Source: Azadirachta indica
Lineage: Eukaryota > Streptophyta > Magnoliopsida > Sapindales > Meliaceae
Reading direction: 5' to 3'
Length of the DNA stretch: 64,000 bases
Assembly (NCBI GenBank): GCA_022749755.1
Contig: CM040442.1
Coordinates: 6,174,457-6,238,456 of the forward strand
Each line of letters opens with the position of its first letter. Position 1 is the stretch's first letter. Shown here one piece after another: positions 13,469-23,095 of this stretch. A program made the position numbers and the translations under genes. The notes under the pieces were generated by a model. The model searched no databases and was not told where the DNA came from. It saw only the letters and a list, made by a program, of their open reading frames with translations.

Positions 13469-13996
13469 ATAGTGTTGTAGACTTCTTGGCTAATTTAGGT
13501 CTTAACTTTCCTATTCTTCAATGTTGGGACTCCCCTCCATCTTCTGTGTGTGGTTTGCTTATTAAGGACGCCTCTGGCTACCCAGGTTACAAGTTTTAAT
13601 CATTGTAAGGCTCTAGCCTTGTAGCACTTCTTTTTGTATTTTTTTTTTTTTTTTTAATAAAGTTTGCCTCTTTTTGAGGTTTTATTTAAAAAAAATGTTG
13701 GGAAATAACTTAATCCCAATGGTAAAACTCCAATCCCTTGAATTAAGAGCTCTACCAATATTGAAAAGCATCGATTTGAGTGCCTTGCGTCGTACATCTT
13801 CGGGAAAAATTGTCGTAGATGTATGCCCGCAGCTCAAGAAACTCCCGCTTGATTCCAACAGTGCCCAGGAACGTGAAATTGTTGTTAAGGGAAGGAAAGA
13901 TTGGTGGAAACATTTGGAAGGGAGGATGAAGCCGCTCGAAATGAATTTGTTTCCTGCTTCAGGCCTCTATATAAGGACGAACAAGATGATCATTAA

Positions 13997-14796
13997 GTTA
14001 CACCAGGCGATTTCTTTTTTGGCCAAGTGTCGACCAGATGGAGTTCAAATTAATAGCATGTCAACTGAGTGCTTTAAATTCATATAAAATTTTTTCTTCA
14101 ATTCTTGTTTGTATTTTCACTTAATTTAATGCCTTTGTTTGTTTTCTCCTTTGTAATTTTTTCATATTGACTTCTTATTTCTCCTACGTTGGTGTCTGTT
14201 GAAGTTGAATAAAATATATGATTTTTTATTTTCTAATATAAATGTGGGTTCTTGCTTAATTTTCTGTTCTGGGTACTTGTTAACTGCTCAGAAATTGTCT
14301 CATAATTGAGATCCAAAATTAACTGGATATATATTTTTCATTTTCCTTCTATAAATTAATTAATTGGTCTGGTCTTCTTTTTCTTTTGTCCGTATACCTT
14401 TGGATCTATGATCAGAATAAGTTGACAAAGCACGAAGTGCAAAATAAATCCTTGAACTGGATTCGGGCAACAACAAAGAGACCAGCGTAATGTTCAAAAT
14501 GAACAATATCTACTTAATTATTAGCTCTGAATTATTACATCTATTATAACAAAGAAAGGTCCACAGAGAAACTCTTGATAGTCGTCCTGGTATTCCTGAG
14601 ATTGCTGAAACTGATAGCAAAGAATGCAATGGTCTAAGGATTGCACTCACGATTACGAATTTTCTTGCAAGATAACATTTGAAGAATGGAAAGACATAAT
14701 TGCCAAATCCTAAATGTTTGAACTTCAGAGTTTACGCATGAACTAGATCTGTAAGATTCCAAGACATGCAAGTGGTATATATCTAGTCTTTCAATG
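13997..14796. other. 3' flank of CNL-3 and spacer
   Basis: The first ~250 bp align with the CNL-2 3' flank ('gtcgaccagatggagttcaaat', 'ttgaagttgaataaaa'). The rest is AT-rich with no supported frame. Confidence 0.5.
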
Positions 14797-14990
14797 TTGC
14801 TGAGCTGAGAATGTTCCATCAGGCCGAAGAAACATTTTATTCAGTAGTCAAGAACTTTTGGTAGAGGAATTGCTTCATTTGAATCGTTTAAATGTGTTGA
14901 ACATCACTTTAGGAAGTGCAAATGCTCTAGAAATGTTTTTGACCTCCCCTGTCTTACATATACAATCTCTAGAGCACATGGGAAGGATTG
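14797..14990 (+). pseudogene. CNL LRR relic
   Basis: One frame reads ELLVEELLHLNRLNVLNITL then GSANALEMFLTSPV. This is the LRR segment that in intact genes reads IEELLCLEHLN...RALQKFSS. It is preceded by a trace of SLSMLR (tctttcaatgttgc). There is no start and no other domain. Similar relics occur at 19187 and 19363, so this fragment type was itself duplicated. Confidence 0.7.
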
Positions 14991-15164
14991 CTTTATATGC
15001 ACACAGAATCAATCTTTGAATCCAAATTGTATCGAACAGCTCAATCTTTGAATATATATATATATATTATGTTAGAAAAGTTAATGAAAGGGGAAATTCT
15101 TCTCAGCCCAATTAAGAATCTGAATTATTTTGAATAAATTTGGAGTAGGCATATGAACACAATA

Positions 15165-15263
15165 AAGTTCCACGGCAGGTCATATCTAGTTTTCCGAAGT
15201 ATTGACATTTTTGCACTGTGGCCTTCTTCTTGAAGCAACTGAAGATATAGTGCTCTATCGAAT
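15165..15263 (+). pseudogene. CNL LRR relic (CNL-1-like)
   Basis: The stretch 'ttccacggcaggtcatatctagttttccgaag' and 'tttgcactgtggccttcttcttgaagcaa' matches CNL-1 1138-1230 (PRQV.CSFSKLQ and LHCGLLFEAEED). Frame breaks and a stop are present. It is about 100 bp of isolated LRR sequence. Confidence 0.65.
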
Positions 15264-16162
15264 AATTGTCTCAGTTAACAGTAATAGTAAAGGTTGTAAA
15301 AACAAACTTTAATCTCTACATGTATTATGAGATATAAATTGATGTAAGACTGTTGTATGATTGCCACCCAATTCATATTGTTTATATATTTTAGTTGTAT
15401 TTGATTTAGTATTTTAGTTGAACCTATACTATCATGCTACATCAGCTTGTATATTATAGTTTTTATAAAGAATTTATATTGCTAACATTATTTTAGTTCA
15501 AAAAAAATCCTTGCCAATTAAAAATTATGATTTCATATCTTCAATGAACAAGTTGTCACTTTCCCTTATATTTCTGCTTTGTATTACACGGTTCAAAAGT
15601 TAGACTTTTAAAATTCGAACAACTTGCTGATTTGTTTCCCCTTCAATGTATTAAAGCATAGCTGTCCTGTAATGACTATTTTAGTCCGAAATTGCGAGCA
15701 ACAAACGTTAGTAATAATTCTAGAAAAGAAGACTTGCCAATTAAATATTATAATTTGATGTCTTCAACGCACAAGTTGTCATTTTAATTTTAAAAGAATC
15801 AGCATCATTGCCTAGAATATTAATTAAGATCTAAGAGAAAAAGATTTGGAACATTAATTGATAGGAAGTCAAAATTAAGTTTTTAGATCGCGATAATTTG
15901 TGCCCATTATAGCGAATTAATGAACAGTTATGGGGTTTGGATTGTTTACAAGAATTCGAAATATATATATATATATTTAAAAATAGAAATCGAACATTTA
16001 TATAATTCGTACAAGTGGGCTATTTATAGTATCCCGTTTTATATAATTTGTATATATAGATGCAAATACTTAGCTCTTGCACTAACAGAGCCAAGATAAA
16101 TACAGTCTCACCTCTGAAAATTTCTTCAATGCTTCTTGCTGATCGCCTCGTTTTAAGCCATA
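15264..16162. other. Spacer and presumed promoter of CNL-4
   Basis: AT-rich, with (TA)n at about 15961-15976. A 60-bp motif 'cttgccaattaaa..ttat' recurs near 15510 and 15735, followed each time by 'tcttcaa.g.acaagttgtca'. This is a diverged direct duplication about 225 bp apart. No coding frame is supported. Confidence 0.45.
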
Positions 16163-18920
16163 ATGGGTAACATTTGTTCAGTCTCAGTGTCGTGCGATGC
16201 TCTTTTCTTTAGTTGCCTTGATTGCACTGTTGGAAAAGCAAAATATATAAATGAGCTTGAGCATAATCTCGCAGCCTTGGCTGCTAGACTAGAAGAATTA
16301 ATTGCATCAAGGAACGCAGTGGAGAGGAGGGTCTTTCTTGCTGAACAACAACGAAAGGAACGCACGGAACCTGTGAAATTGTGGCTCTCAAGGGTACAAG
16401 CTGCTGAGGCTAAAGTTGGTGAACTGCAAAAACTTCAATCTCAAGAAATTGAGAAATTATGTCTTGGTGGATACTGTTCCAGTAACTGCACGTCAAGCTA
16501 TGAGTTTGGGAAAACGGTAGCTGATACGCTGCAAGAGTTGACCTATTTAAAGGCTGGAGGAGTTTTTCAAGAGATGGTTCAGGAAATACCAGAAGATCCA
16601 GCGGATGAAATGCCTATGGATATAAATATTGTAGGCCAGCAGTCAATATTTGATGAAGTTTGGAGTTGCCTCAAAGAAGAGCAAGTTGGAACTGTTGGCC
16701 TGCATGGCCCCGGAGGAGTCGGTAAAACTACCCTTTTAAAACAAATCAATAACAAATATTGTAATGAAAAGCCCCATTTTGATGTTGTGATTTAGACGGT
16801 AGTCTCTAAAGAACAGAAACTTAAGAATACTCAAGACGACATTGGGAAAAAGATAGGATTGTCTGGAGGGTCTTGGAGAAGTAAAGATCCTAACGAGAAA
16901 GCTCGAGAGATTCTCAAGGTTCTTAAAAAAAAAGAAGTTTGTATTGTTATTGGATGATATATGGGAGCGAGTGGATTTGTTTAAACTGGGAGTTCCTCCT
17001 CCAACCGCATCCAAAGTTGTCTTTACAACTCGTTTTGCTTAAGTCTGTGGTCAAATGAGAGTTGACAGAGAAATTGAAGTGAAGTGTTTGGAACACAAAG
17101 AAGCTTGGGAATTGTTTCAAAAGGGAGTTGGAAGCCATACTCTTAACATTCACCCAGAGATTTCAATGCTAGCTGAAATGGTGACAAAGGAGTGTCCCGG
17201 TCTACCACTTGCACTTAGTACAGTTGGTCGAGCCATGTCTCGTAGGAAGAAACTTGAAGAATGGGAGCATGCAGTTGAAGTCTTGAGGACATCTGCCTTT
17301 AAATTACCAGGTATGGAAAAAGAGGCGTATTCACTTTTAAAGTTTAGTTATGATAGTCTACCTAGCCACGAAATCAGATCTTGCTTTCTATATTGTAGTT
17401 TATTTTCAGAAGATTATAGGATTGATAAAAGCTACTTGATATAGTCTTGGTTAGTCGAGGGATTTTTAGGTGAATATAATGGAAAAAGAGCAATTAATCG
17501 AGGACATACAATTATTGGTGATCTTGTTCGTGCTTGTTTATTGGAAGAACGCGATGATTATGTGGTATTGCATGATGTGCTTCGAGAAATGGCTTTATGG
17601 ATAGCATGTGAAATTGACAAGGAAAAAGAGAATTTTTTGGTTCAAGCAGGTGTTGGAATCAATAAAGCACCGGAGATTGTAAAATGGGAAGGGATGAAAA
17701 GGATTTCATTGATGAATAATAAAATTAAGACTCTGTTAGACACTCCTCGCGGCCCTAATCTTCAACCTCTGTTTCTTAAATCTAACTATTTGTCGATTAT
17801 CACTGGTAACTTTTTTCAATTTATGCCTTTTCTTAGAGTTTTAAACTTGTCTAATAATATTTGGCTCGAGGAATTACCATCTACAATTTCAAGCTTGGTT
17901 TCACTAGAACACCTTGATCTATCAGAAACTGGTTTACGTGAGTTGCCAGAAGAAATGAAGGAATTGATAAACCTTAAATACTTGAGCGTCGAATATGTAC
18001 GTAATCTCCGTACCCATCCACGGAAAATTCTATCCAGTCTTTTAATGTTACGTACTCTACTGATGGAGGACTGTGGCGTCTTTGAAGATCCAACGGAAGA
18101 CAGCATTCTGTTGGATGGTGGCGAATCTTTGATACTGGAATTGTTGAATTTGGAGCATTTGACTACTCTAGCCGGCATCACTTTACAAAATACTCGTGCT
18201 CTCCAAAAATTGTCAGGCTCCCAGAAACTTCAGAGTTGTTGCGTCGATCTACGCCTTGAAAGAATTGAAGATTCGAAGTCTCTTGACATTATGTCTTTAG
18301 CAGATATGAAGCATCTCCGTTTACTAGAAATGCGTTCTTGTAATTTCTGGACGTTGGAGATTGACTTTATTGGCCTCCGACAATTTCACGGTTTCCACAA
18401 CCTTCATAGAGTAAATATTTACAGTTGTCGTAAATTGAAAGACATGACATGGCTTATCCTTGCTCCGAATCTCAAGGAGATGTACGTATCAAGTTGCATT
18501 GAGATGGATGAAATAATCGATTTGGAAAAGTTGGTTAAAATTCAAAAGACGCTAGGAAATGAACTAGTAATCCCATTCGCAAAACTCGAATCTCTGGATT
18601 TAACAAGTCTACCAAAATGGAAAAGCATCAGTTGGAGTGCCTTGCCTTTCTTACATCTTAGGAAAATTCTGGTACAGCGATGCCCACAGCTTACGAAACT
18701 TCCGCTTGATTCCAATAGCGCCAAAGAACGTAAAATTGTTATTAAGGGAGATCAACATTGGTGGAAAGAGCTGCAATGGGAAGATGAAGCCACTCAAAAT
18801 GAATTTGCTTCCTGCTTTGATTCCTTTTGGGGAACAAACTGGTTGAAACCCATGACCTTAAGTTACACAGAGAGGTTTTTTTTTTTTTTTTTTTTTAATT
18901 TTTTTTTTCATTTGGTATAA
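16163..18920 (+). pseudogene. CNL-4: CC-NB-LRR gene with three nonsense codons and a frameshift
   Basis: Starts MGNICSVSVSCD. It has a coiled-coil region, GPGGVGKTT (about 16706-16732), kinase-2 ([11 protein letters not shown]), GLPLAL, RNBS-D (CFLYCSLFSED), the MHD position written LHD (VVLHDVLREMALW), and a long intact LRR frame (17541 on). Lesions: TAG at 16793-16795 replaces Trp of the VVIW motif; a run of nine A (16925-16933) adds one base before kinase-2; TAA at 17040-17042; TAG at 17442-17444 where homologues have Glu. At the 3' end small indels remove the ancestral stop, so the frame runs into a poly-T tract and stops at 18920. A 459-aa LRR-only frame (17541-18920) remains open, but its expression as a protein is doubtful. 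The 3' UTR with aataaa lies near 19040. Confidence 0.88.
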
Positions 18921-19186
18921 ATATACATTTCAACTGAATGCTTTAAATGCATATGAAGTTTTTTCTTTTAATACTCCTTTGTAATTTTCTTATATTGACT
19001 TGTTTCTTATTACAATGACGTTGGTGTCTGTTGCAGTTGAATAAAGTATGTGCTTTGATGTTTTCTAATTTGTATCAGCTAGCTAGGGTTCTTGCTTAAT
19101 TATCTGTTTTCCTTAGGAGTTGTCTCATAATTGACATACATTGAAAAAGTTAGCTGCTTCTTTCAATATATGTATGTTCTTTCAAT

Positions 19187-19440
19187 GTTGCGAGTGCTGA
19201 TAATGTTCCATCAGCATGAGACAACATTCTAGCTATTAGTAGAGGAATTTTTTCATTTGAAACGATTAAAGGAGTTGGGCATCATCTTGAGAAGTTCAAA
19301 TGCCGTAGAAGACAACTAATTATAATTAATTAGTTGGTTGAATGAATGATATCAATTTCTATTAGTAGACTAGAGGACTTGAAACATTTAAACGTGTTGG
19401 ACATCACCTTGGGGAGTACCGCAAATGCCGTAGAAATTAT
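19187..19440 (+). pseudogene. Two tandem CNL LRR relics
   Basis: Copy one (19187-19310) reads LVEEFFHLKRLKELGIILRS. Copy two (19363-19440) reads LEDLKHLNVLDITLGS. Both match the relic at 14797-14990 (including the leading tctttcaatgttgc and gataatgttccatcag words) and are separated by AT-rich sequence. No other CNL domain is present. Confidence 0.6.
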
Positions 19441-20395
19441 AATTAATTAGTTGAAGGAATGAATGATAGATGAGGCATTTACTGGATGGGTTGTGAGATA
19501 TATTATAATTTTTCAAGATTATTGTAGTATTTAGGATTAAAATTTAGAATAAACAGTGAGAGCATGTACCATTACTTTTTTTTTTTCCCTATATATAACT
19601 GCAGAATAGATTGTATACCAATAATGAATTCCTCATTTTTCAATAAATTTGTCCGTTGAGGCCGAATTCCTAAAATCTGGAAACTAAATACATGAGAGGA
19701 ATTGTAAAATTATTAACACCGCACAACAGAATGGGTAGCCTAAGCCATTGAGGTTCTGTTTTGTATTGACAAGAGGAAAACCAAATATATTAACGAGAGC
19801 CTAGATTAAATCAACACTTCAAAACGATATAATTATGATTCATAGCGCGTAATATATGTACATAGATACAAATATGGACGAACACTTCGATTACTAATTA
19901 ATTATTCATGTTCACGATAAATTAAGTAAATCTGGTGTAGATAAAATTAACACATAAAAATATCATAATTATTGACTCGTAAGGTAAATTCTTTTATTGA
20001 ATATTTTGTAATATTTAGGATACCTTTAAAAAACCTTTTAAATAGAATTTTTTAATTGTTACAAATAAATTTTAAAAATAATTATTTTAATAGATAAATT
20101 TTAAATATTTTATTTTAAGAAAATAATTTTAAAATTTTAAAATAAAGCATATATATTTTAAACAAATTTATTTTTAAAAAAATCAAAACAAATTTTACGG
20201 CTAAAAATTTAAACTTTAAACTTTTTCTAATAAAGAAAATTAATTTTTAAAAATTTTTAAAGATATTTCTTTGATATTAACAAACGACATCTAAAAATTA
20301 TTATTGAAAAAAATCAAACTAAATAGGTCCTTAATATTTGGGTGTCTATGTAGACTAAGTATTAAAAATTAAAAAAATTTAAAACTAAACGGTAC
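19441..20395. other. AT-rich spacer
   Basis: No coding frame, RNA or transposon is recognised. The part at 19795-19990 resembles the flank of CNL-1 near 2230-2390 ('caacacttcaaaacgatataatta', 'acacttc.attactaa'). It is therefore an old duplicated flank. Confidence 0.45.
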
Positions 20396-20539
20396 ATGTC
20401 AATTTCGGATGACTCACATTGGATCAGGGACCTACGTGAAGGTAGTGATCTGAACCTTTTTCAATTTTGTGAATCACGTGGTCCTGTATTCTCAATAATA
20501 GAGTTGTTGCTCACTGAATTGAAAAAAACCAACCGAACC

Positions 20540-20612
20540 CAAAAACGATGTAATGACGAGGTTTACTGTTGGACTGGCCAGGTGAGAGTGTGGCTTTCAA
20601 GTGTGAAAATAT
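20540..20612 (+). pseudogene. CC-domain relic of a CNL
   Basis: 'acgatgtaatgacgaggt..act' and 'caggtgagagtgtggctttcaagtgtg' match the CC region of CNL-6 (NDVMTRVT and QVQVWLASVQ) with the middle deleted. The last part reads QVRVWLSSVK. It lies within a short open frame (20396-20620) that is otherwise unrelated. Confidence 0.5.
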
Positions 20613-22039
20613 ATATGTGAAAACTAAGCGTTCTTTTCTTTGATACTTCCAAATAGACCCTTCAACTGAATTAATTGCTCTTTCTATTTTCATTTTTTTC
20701 TTCATTTTGACTTTTAAGATTCTCTCATGCATGTGGAAGTATATATATCTCTCTAAATATTTGAAGTACAGTACTCTTTTGTCGTAGAAGTATATATTTG
20801 AACTGAAATTAATTGAAAATAATATTTCTTGAATTAATTGGAGTAGATTTTTTAATTTCAAATTAAAATACAACTGCACCTAATCTGATTTCCAAGTGAA
20901 TTCCACGTATACTAGGTCTAGAACATATTAAAAAAATACAAATAAAAAATGTTGGGTCGGCAGTTCTTTCCAGCTGTGAGCTCACAATGTATAAAAATTG
21001 TTGACTTCACATAAAGTTTTTTCTTTTTTTTTAATAAATTAATTTTTTTAAGCAAAAGATGTTGGATTGTTAGCCAAATTTCTAGGGAACTTTCCTTTTT
21101 TTAATTTATTTATTTCGAAAAGGAGTTGGTGAAATTTCCTTGAAATTGTATTTTGCAATTTGCATGATAGGGAATGAGGTACATAATGATTAAGGGCACT
21201 AAAGCACGATATTCAACCCATTTATTGTTGATTCCTTTACATTTTTGTTTCCATAGTAATATTATTTATTCTAAAATTGTAATATCATGTTAAAGACATT
21301 TGTAAAAGAATCTTAGATCTCCTAACTTTTTTAAATAAAATATTTATTTTAATTAACGGTCATAAATTATAAAATAATTATTTATTTATTTTATTAAATA
21401 TTTTAACTTCATAAATCTATTTAGATTTATTATTCTAATAAGTATTAAAACTTGTTTTATGTATTTCAGTGTCTTTTTAATATTTTTTAAAAAAAAAATT
21501 AATGCTTAATGTTACATGTGAAATATTTCAATTATTTTCTTCATCAGTATGTTATTCCATGCTAATTTCAAAAACCTGTTATGGTCTCACGAATGGTGAA
21601 ATTTGTTAATATTATTATGGTACACGTTTTAGATAATATTATTATGATATATCATGGGAATTTTAGGTAAGTAGATGTAATAGTATAATCCACACTTTAT
21701 AAGTGTGAGACGTAAACCTGTGTATAATAAAGTATTCCCACAAGGGCGTACACGAGTCATTATCACCCGGCTATATATGAGCTGGATGGCATATCATTGA
21801 TTCTTTTTTGCTTTTGAAATAATTGTCGTTGAATTTTTCTTACATGTATAAACTAGCGGAGGATTAAGGATTTGATCAATAATTAGCACAAGTGGGTGTA
21901 CTCAAGAGAAATAAATTATTCATCCATTTTGCTTTGATGAAACTATTCGTTTCACATTGTTGATTGGAATTAAATTCACTTACTAATTAAAATAACAAAT
22001 GATATAAATAATAATAAATGATTTAGTTTTAATATTACT
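20613..22039. other. AT-rich spacer
   Basis: No supported gene. A segment near 21675-21780 ('ccacactttataagtgtgagacgtaaacctgtgt...') has a locally less AT-rich, transposon-end-like composition. I cannot assign it. Confidence 0.4.
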
Positions 22040-22660
22040 TCACATATGAAAGCTTACATGGGAAAATATAAAAGCTTTGTCAAACTGACACTACACAATA
22101 GAATTGGTAGTCTAATAGAGTGGCTACTCACAAATGTTTCGAAATAGCTAGCTTTCAAGCAAATCACATACAGGGATACTGATGATATATAGTGGGTTTA
22201 AAACTATCAGGCCTAAAATGGTTATTGAATGTTAAATCTTCGCAATTAATCTTCAAGCTTTGGTATGTAAATGTGATCATGATCCTTCTCAGGACAATAA
22301 GAGTGTCAAATCATGCAAAACATTTACGTATTCATTAAATGTGATTTATCTTCGCTGTTGACCATTTGTACCTGAGATGTGATTCTCAATTAATTAAATT
22401 TGTCGCTTCTTGCAATTCTCCGAAGCGGCAATATCAATATATCATCCACAAAAATAATTGAGTCCAGCGAATGATATTATATAAAGTCGTGTTATTATCA
22501 TCTCTCTTTTTAACATTTTTTTGAAGTAAAATAAAGTAAAAAACAATTATCACGTCTAATAGTAATAGGAAGGAAATAATTATTGTGTAGAATATGTCAT
22601 TGCAAGCAACACTTTTGATCAATGATGCATTCAAACAAAATTCAAACTCCACAAGTGTGA
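22040..22660. repeat. Repeat R1, copy a (upstream of CNL-5)
   Basis: A ~600-bp non-coding block with words such as 'aatataaaagctttgtcaaa', 'aattggtagtctaat', 'gtgatcatgatccttctc', 'agcggcaatatcaatatatc' and 'tcatccacaaaaataattga'. Copies occur at 26965-27840, 29075-29960, 37590-38230 and (broken) 52345-53000. It sits 0.4-1 kb upstream of CNL-5. R1 is probably a piece of the ancestral CNL upstream region that spread by segmental duplication. No protein or RNA function is recognised. Confidence 0.7.
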
Positions 22661-22869
22661 AGTTAATTTATTCATTATTAACTACTGTGATTTAATTAAT
22701 TTATTCATTATTTAGTTATTTAATTTTCATATCACATTGCACACGTCAATGTTTACCGGCTCAATTAACTATGATTAAATTACAAAATTAATTAAATTAA
22801 GATTCCAACAAGACATATGTCAAAACAATAATTACATTTACGCATTCGGACTCTGCAAAACTCTACCGT

Positions 22870-23095
22870 AGTCCAGTGCTGCTCACATTTTCATCTTAAC
22901 CTTGAGACTGGAGGTTGAATTATTGTAGTTGCTCATCTTCATTGTTTATGTTTTCACTTGCATAGACAAAATACTGGCTATTATTGTAAGAAATTTCCGC
23001 TATTTTCCGATTGAATCGTGTTTCCTCAGTCAAGATTTTCAGCTTGAATTGTTCTTTCTTGGATCGTTTTCTAGTCTTAATTTTACAAAGCAAAA
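22870..23095 (+). promoter_or_regulatory. Conserved proximal promoter / 5' leader of CNL-5
   Basis: Aligns with the leaders of CNL-2 and CNL-6: 'gttgctcatcttcattgtttatg', 'ttttcacttgcata', 'gtttcctcagtcaag'. The ATG context is aaaATGGGc. No clear TATA element could be picked out in the AT-rich background. Confidence 0.5.

Larger units (their letters stand above)
10568..13694 (+). mobile_element. 5'-truncated LINE (non-LTR retrotransposon) remnant
   Basis: From about 10573 the frame reads VWKHFIPPKLPFLVWRIF. After a frameshift it continues HNRLPMDDVLRRRG, then CSLC and ETADHLFVRCSFA. This is the reverse-transcriptase zinc-binding (zf-RVT) domain. From about 11115 it reads KANANGSVKGDPG and CGGVFRDASRTFLGG, an RNase H-like (RVT_3) domain. 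The RNase H tail (VVDFLANLGLN) resumes at about 13472 after a nested LTR. A T-rich 3' UTR and a short A-tail (13688-13695) follow. Near-repeats attttggga (10559-10567) and atgttggga (13695-13703) are a likely, now imperfect, target-site duplication. The reverse-transcriptase core is missing, as in typical 5'-truncated insertions. Confidence 0.8.
10120..13996 (+). pseudogene. CNL-3: 3' LRR fragment split by retroelement insertion
   Basis: Only the C-terminal LRR part survives, in two pieces. Piece one (10120-10567) reads EHLNIVTFSLQNARAIQKF and so on, matching CNL-2 from about 8150. It contains a small frameshift near 10420-10445. Piece two (13695-13996) resumes at LGNNLIPMVKLQSLELRALP and carries the WWKHLE end block, where one missing base shifts the frame. 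Without that loss the frame would end at the TAA at 13994-13996, as in CNL-2. The 3' UTR also aligns with that of CNL-2 to about 14250. CC, NB and the start of the LRR are absent. It is a partial tandem copy of CNL-2 that later received a LINE. Confidence 0.85.

Noticed and set aside
17541..18920. LRR-only frame of CNL-4 as an independent gene
   Set aside because: It is the in-frame continuation of a gene broken by upstream stops, with no promoter or leader of its own. A transcript would be needed to revive the idea.
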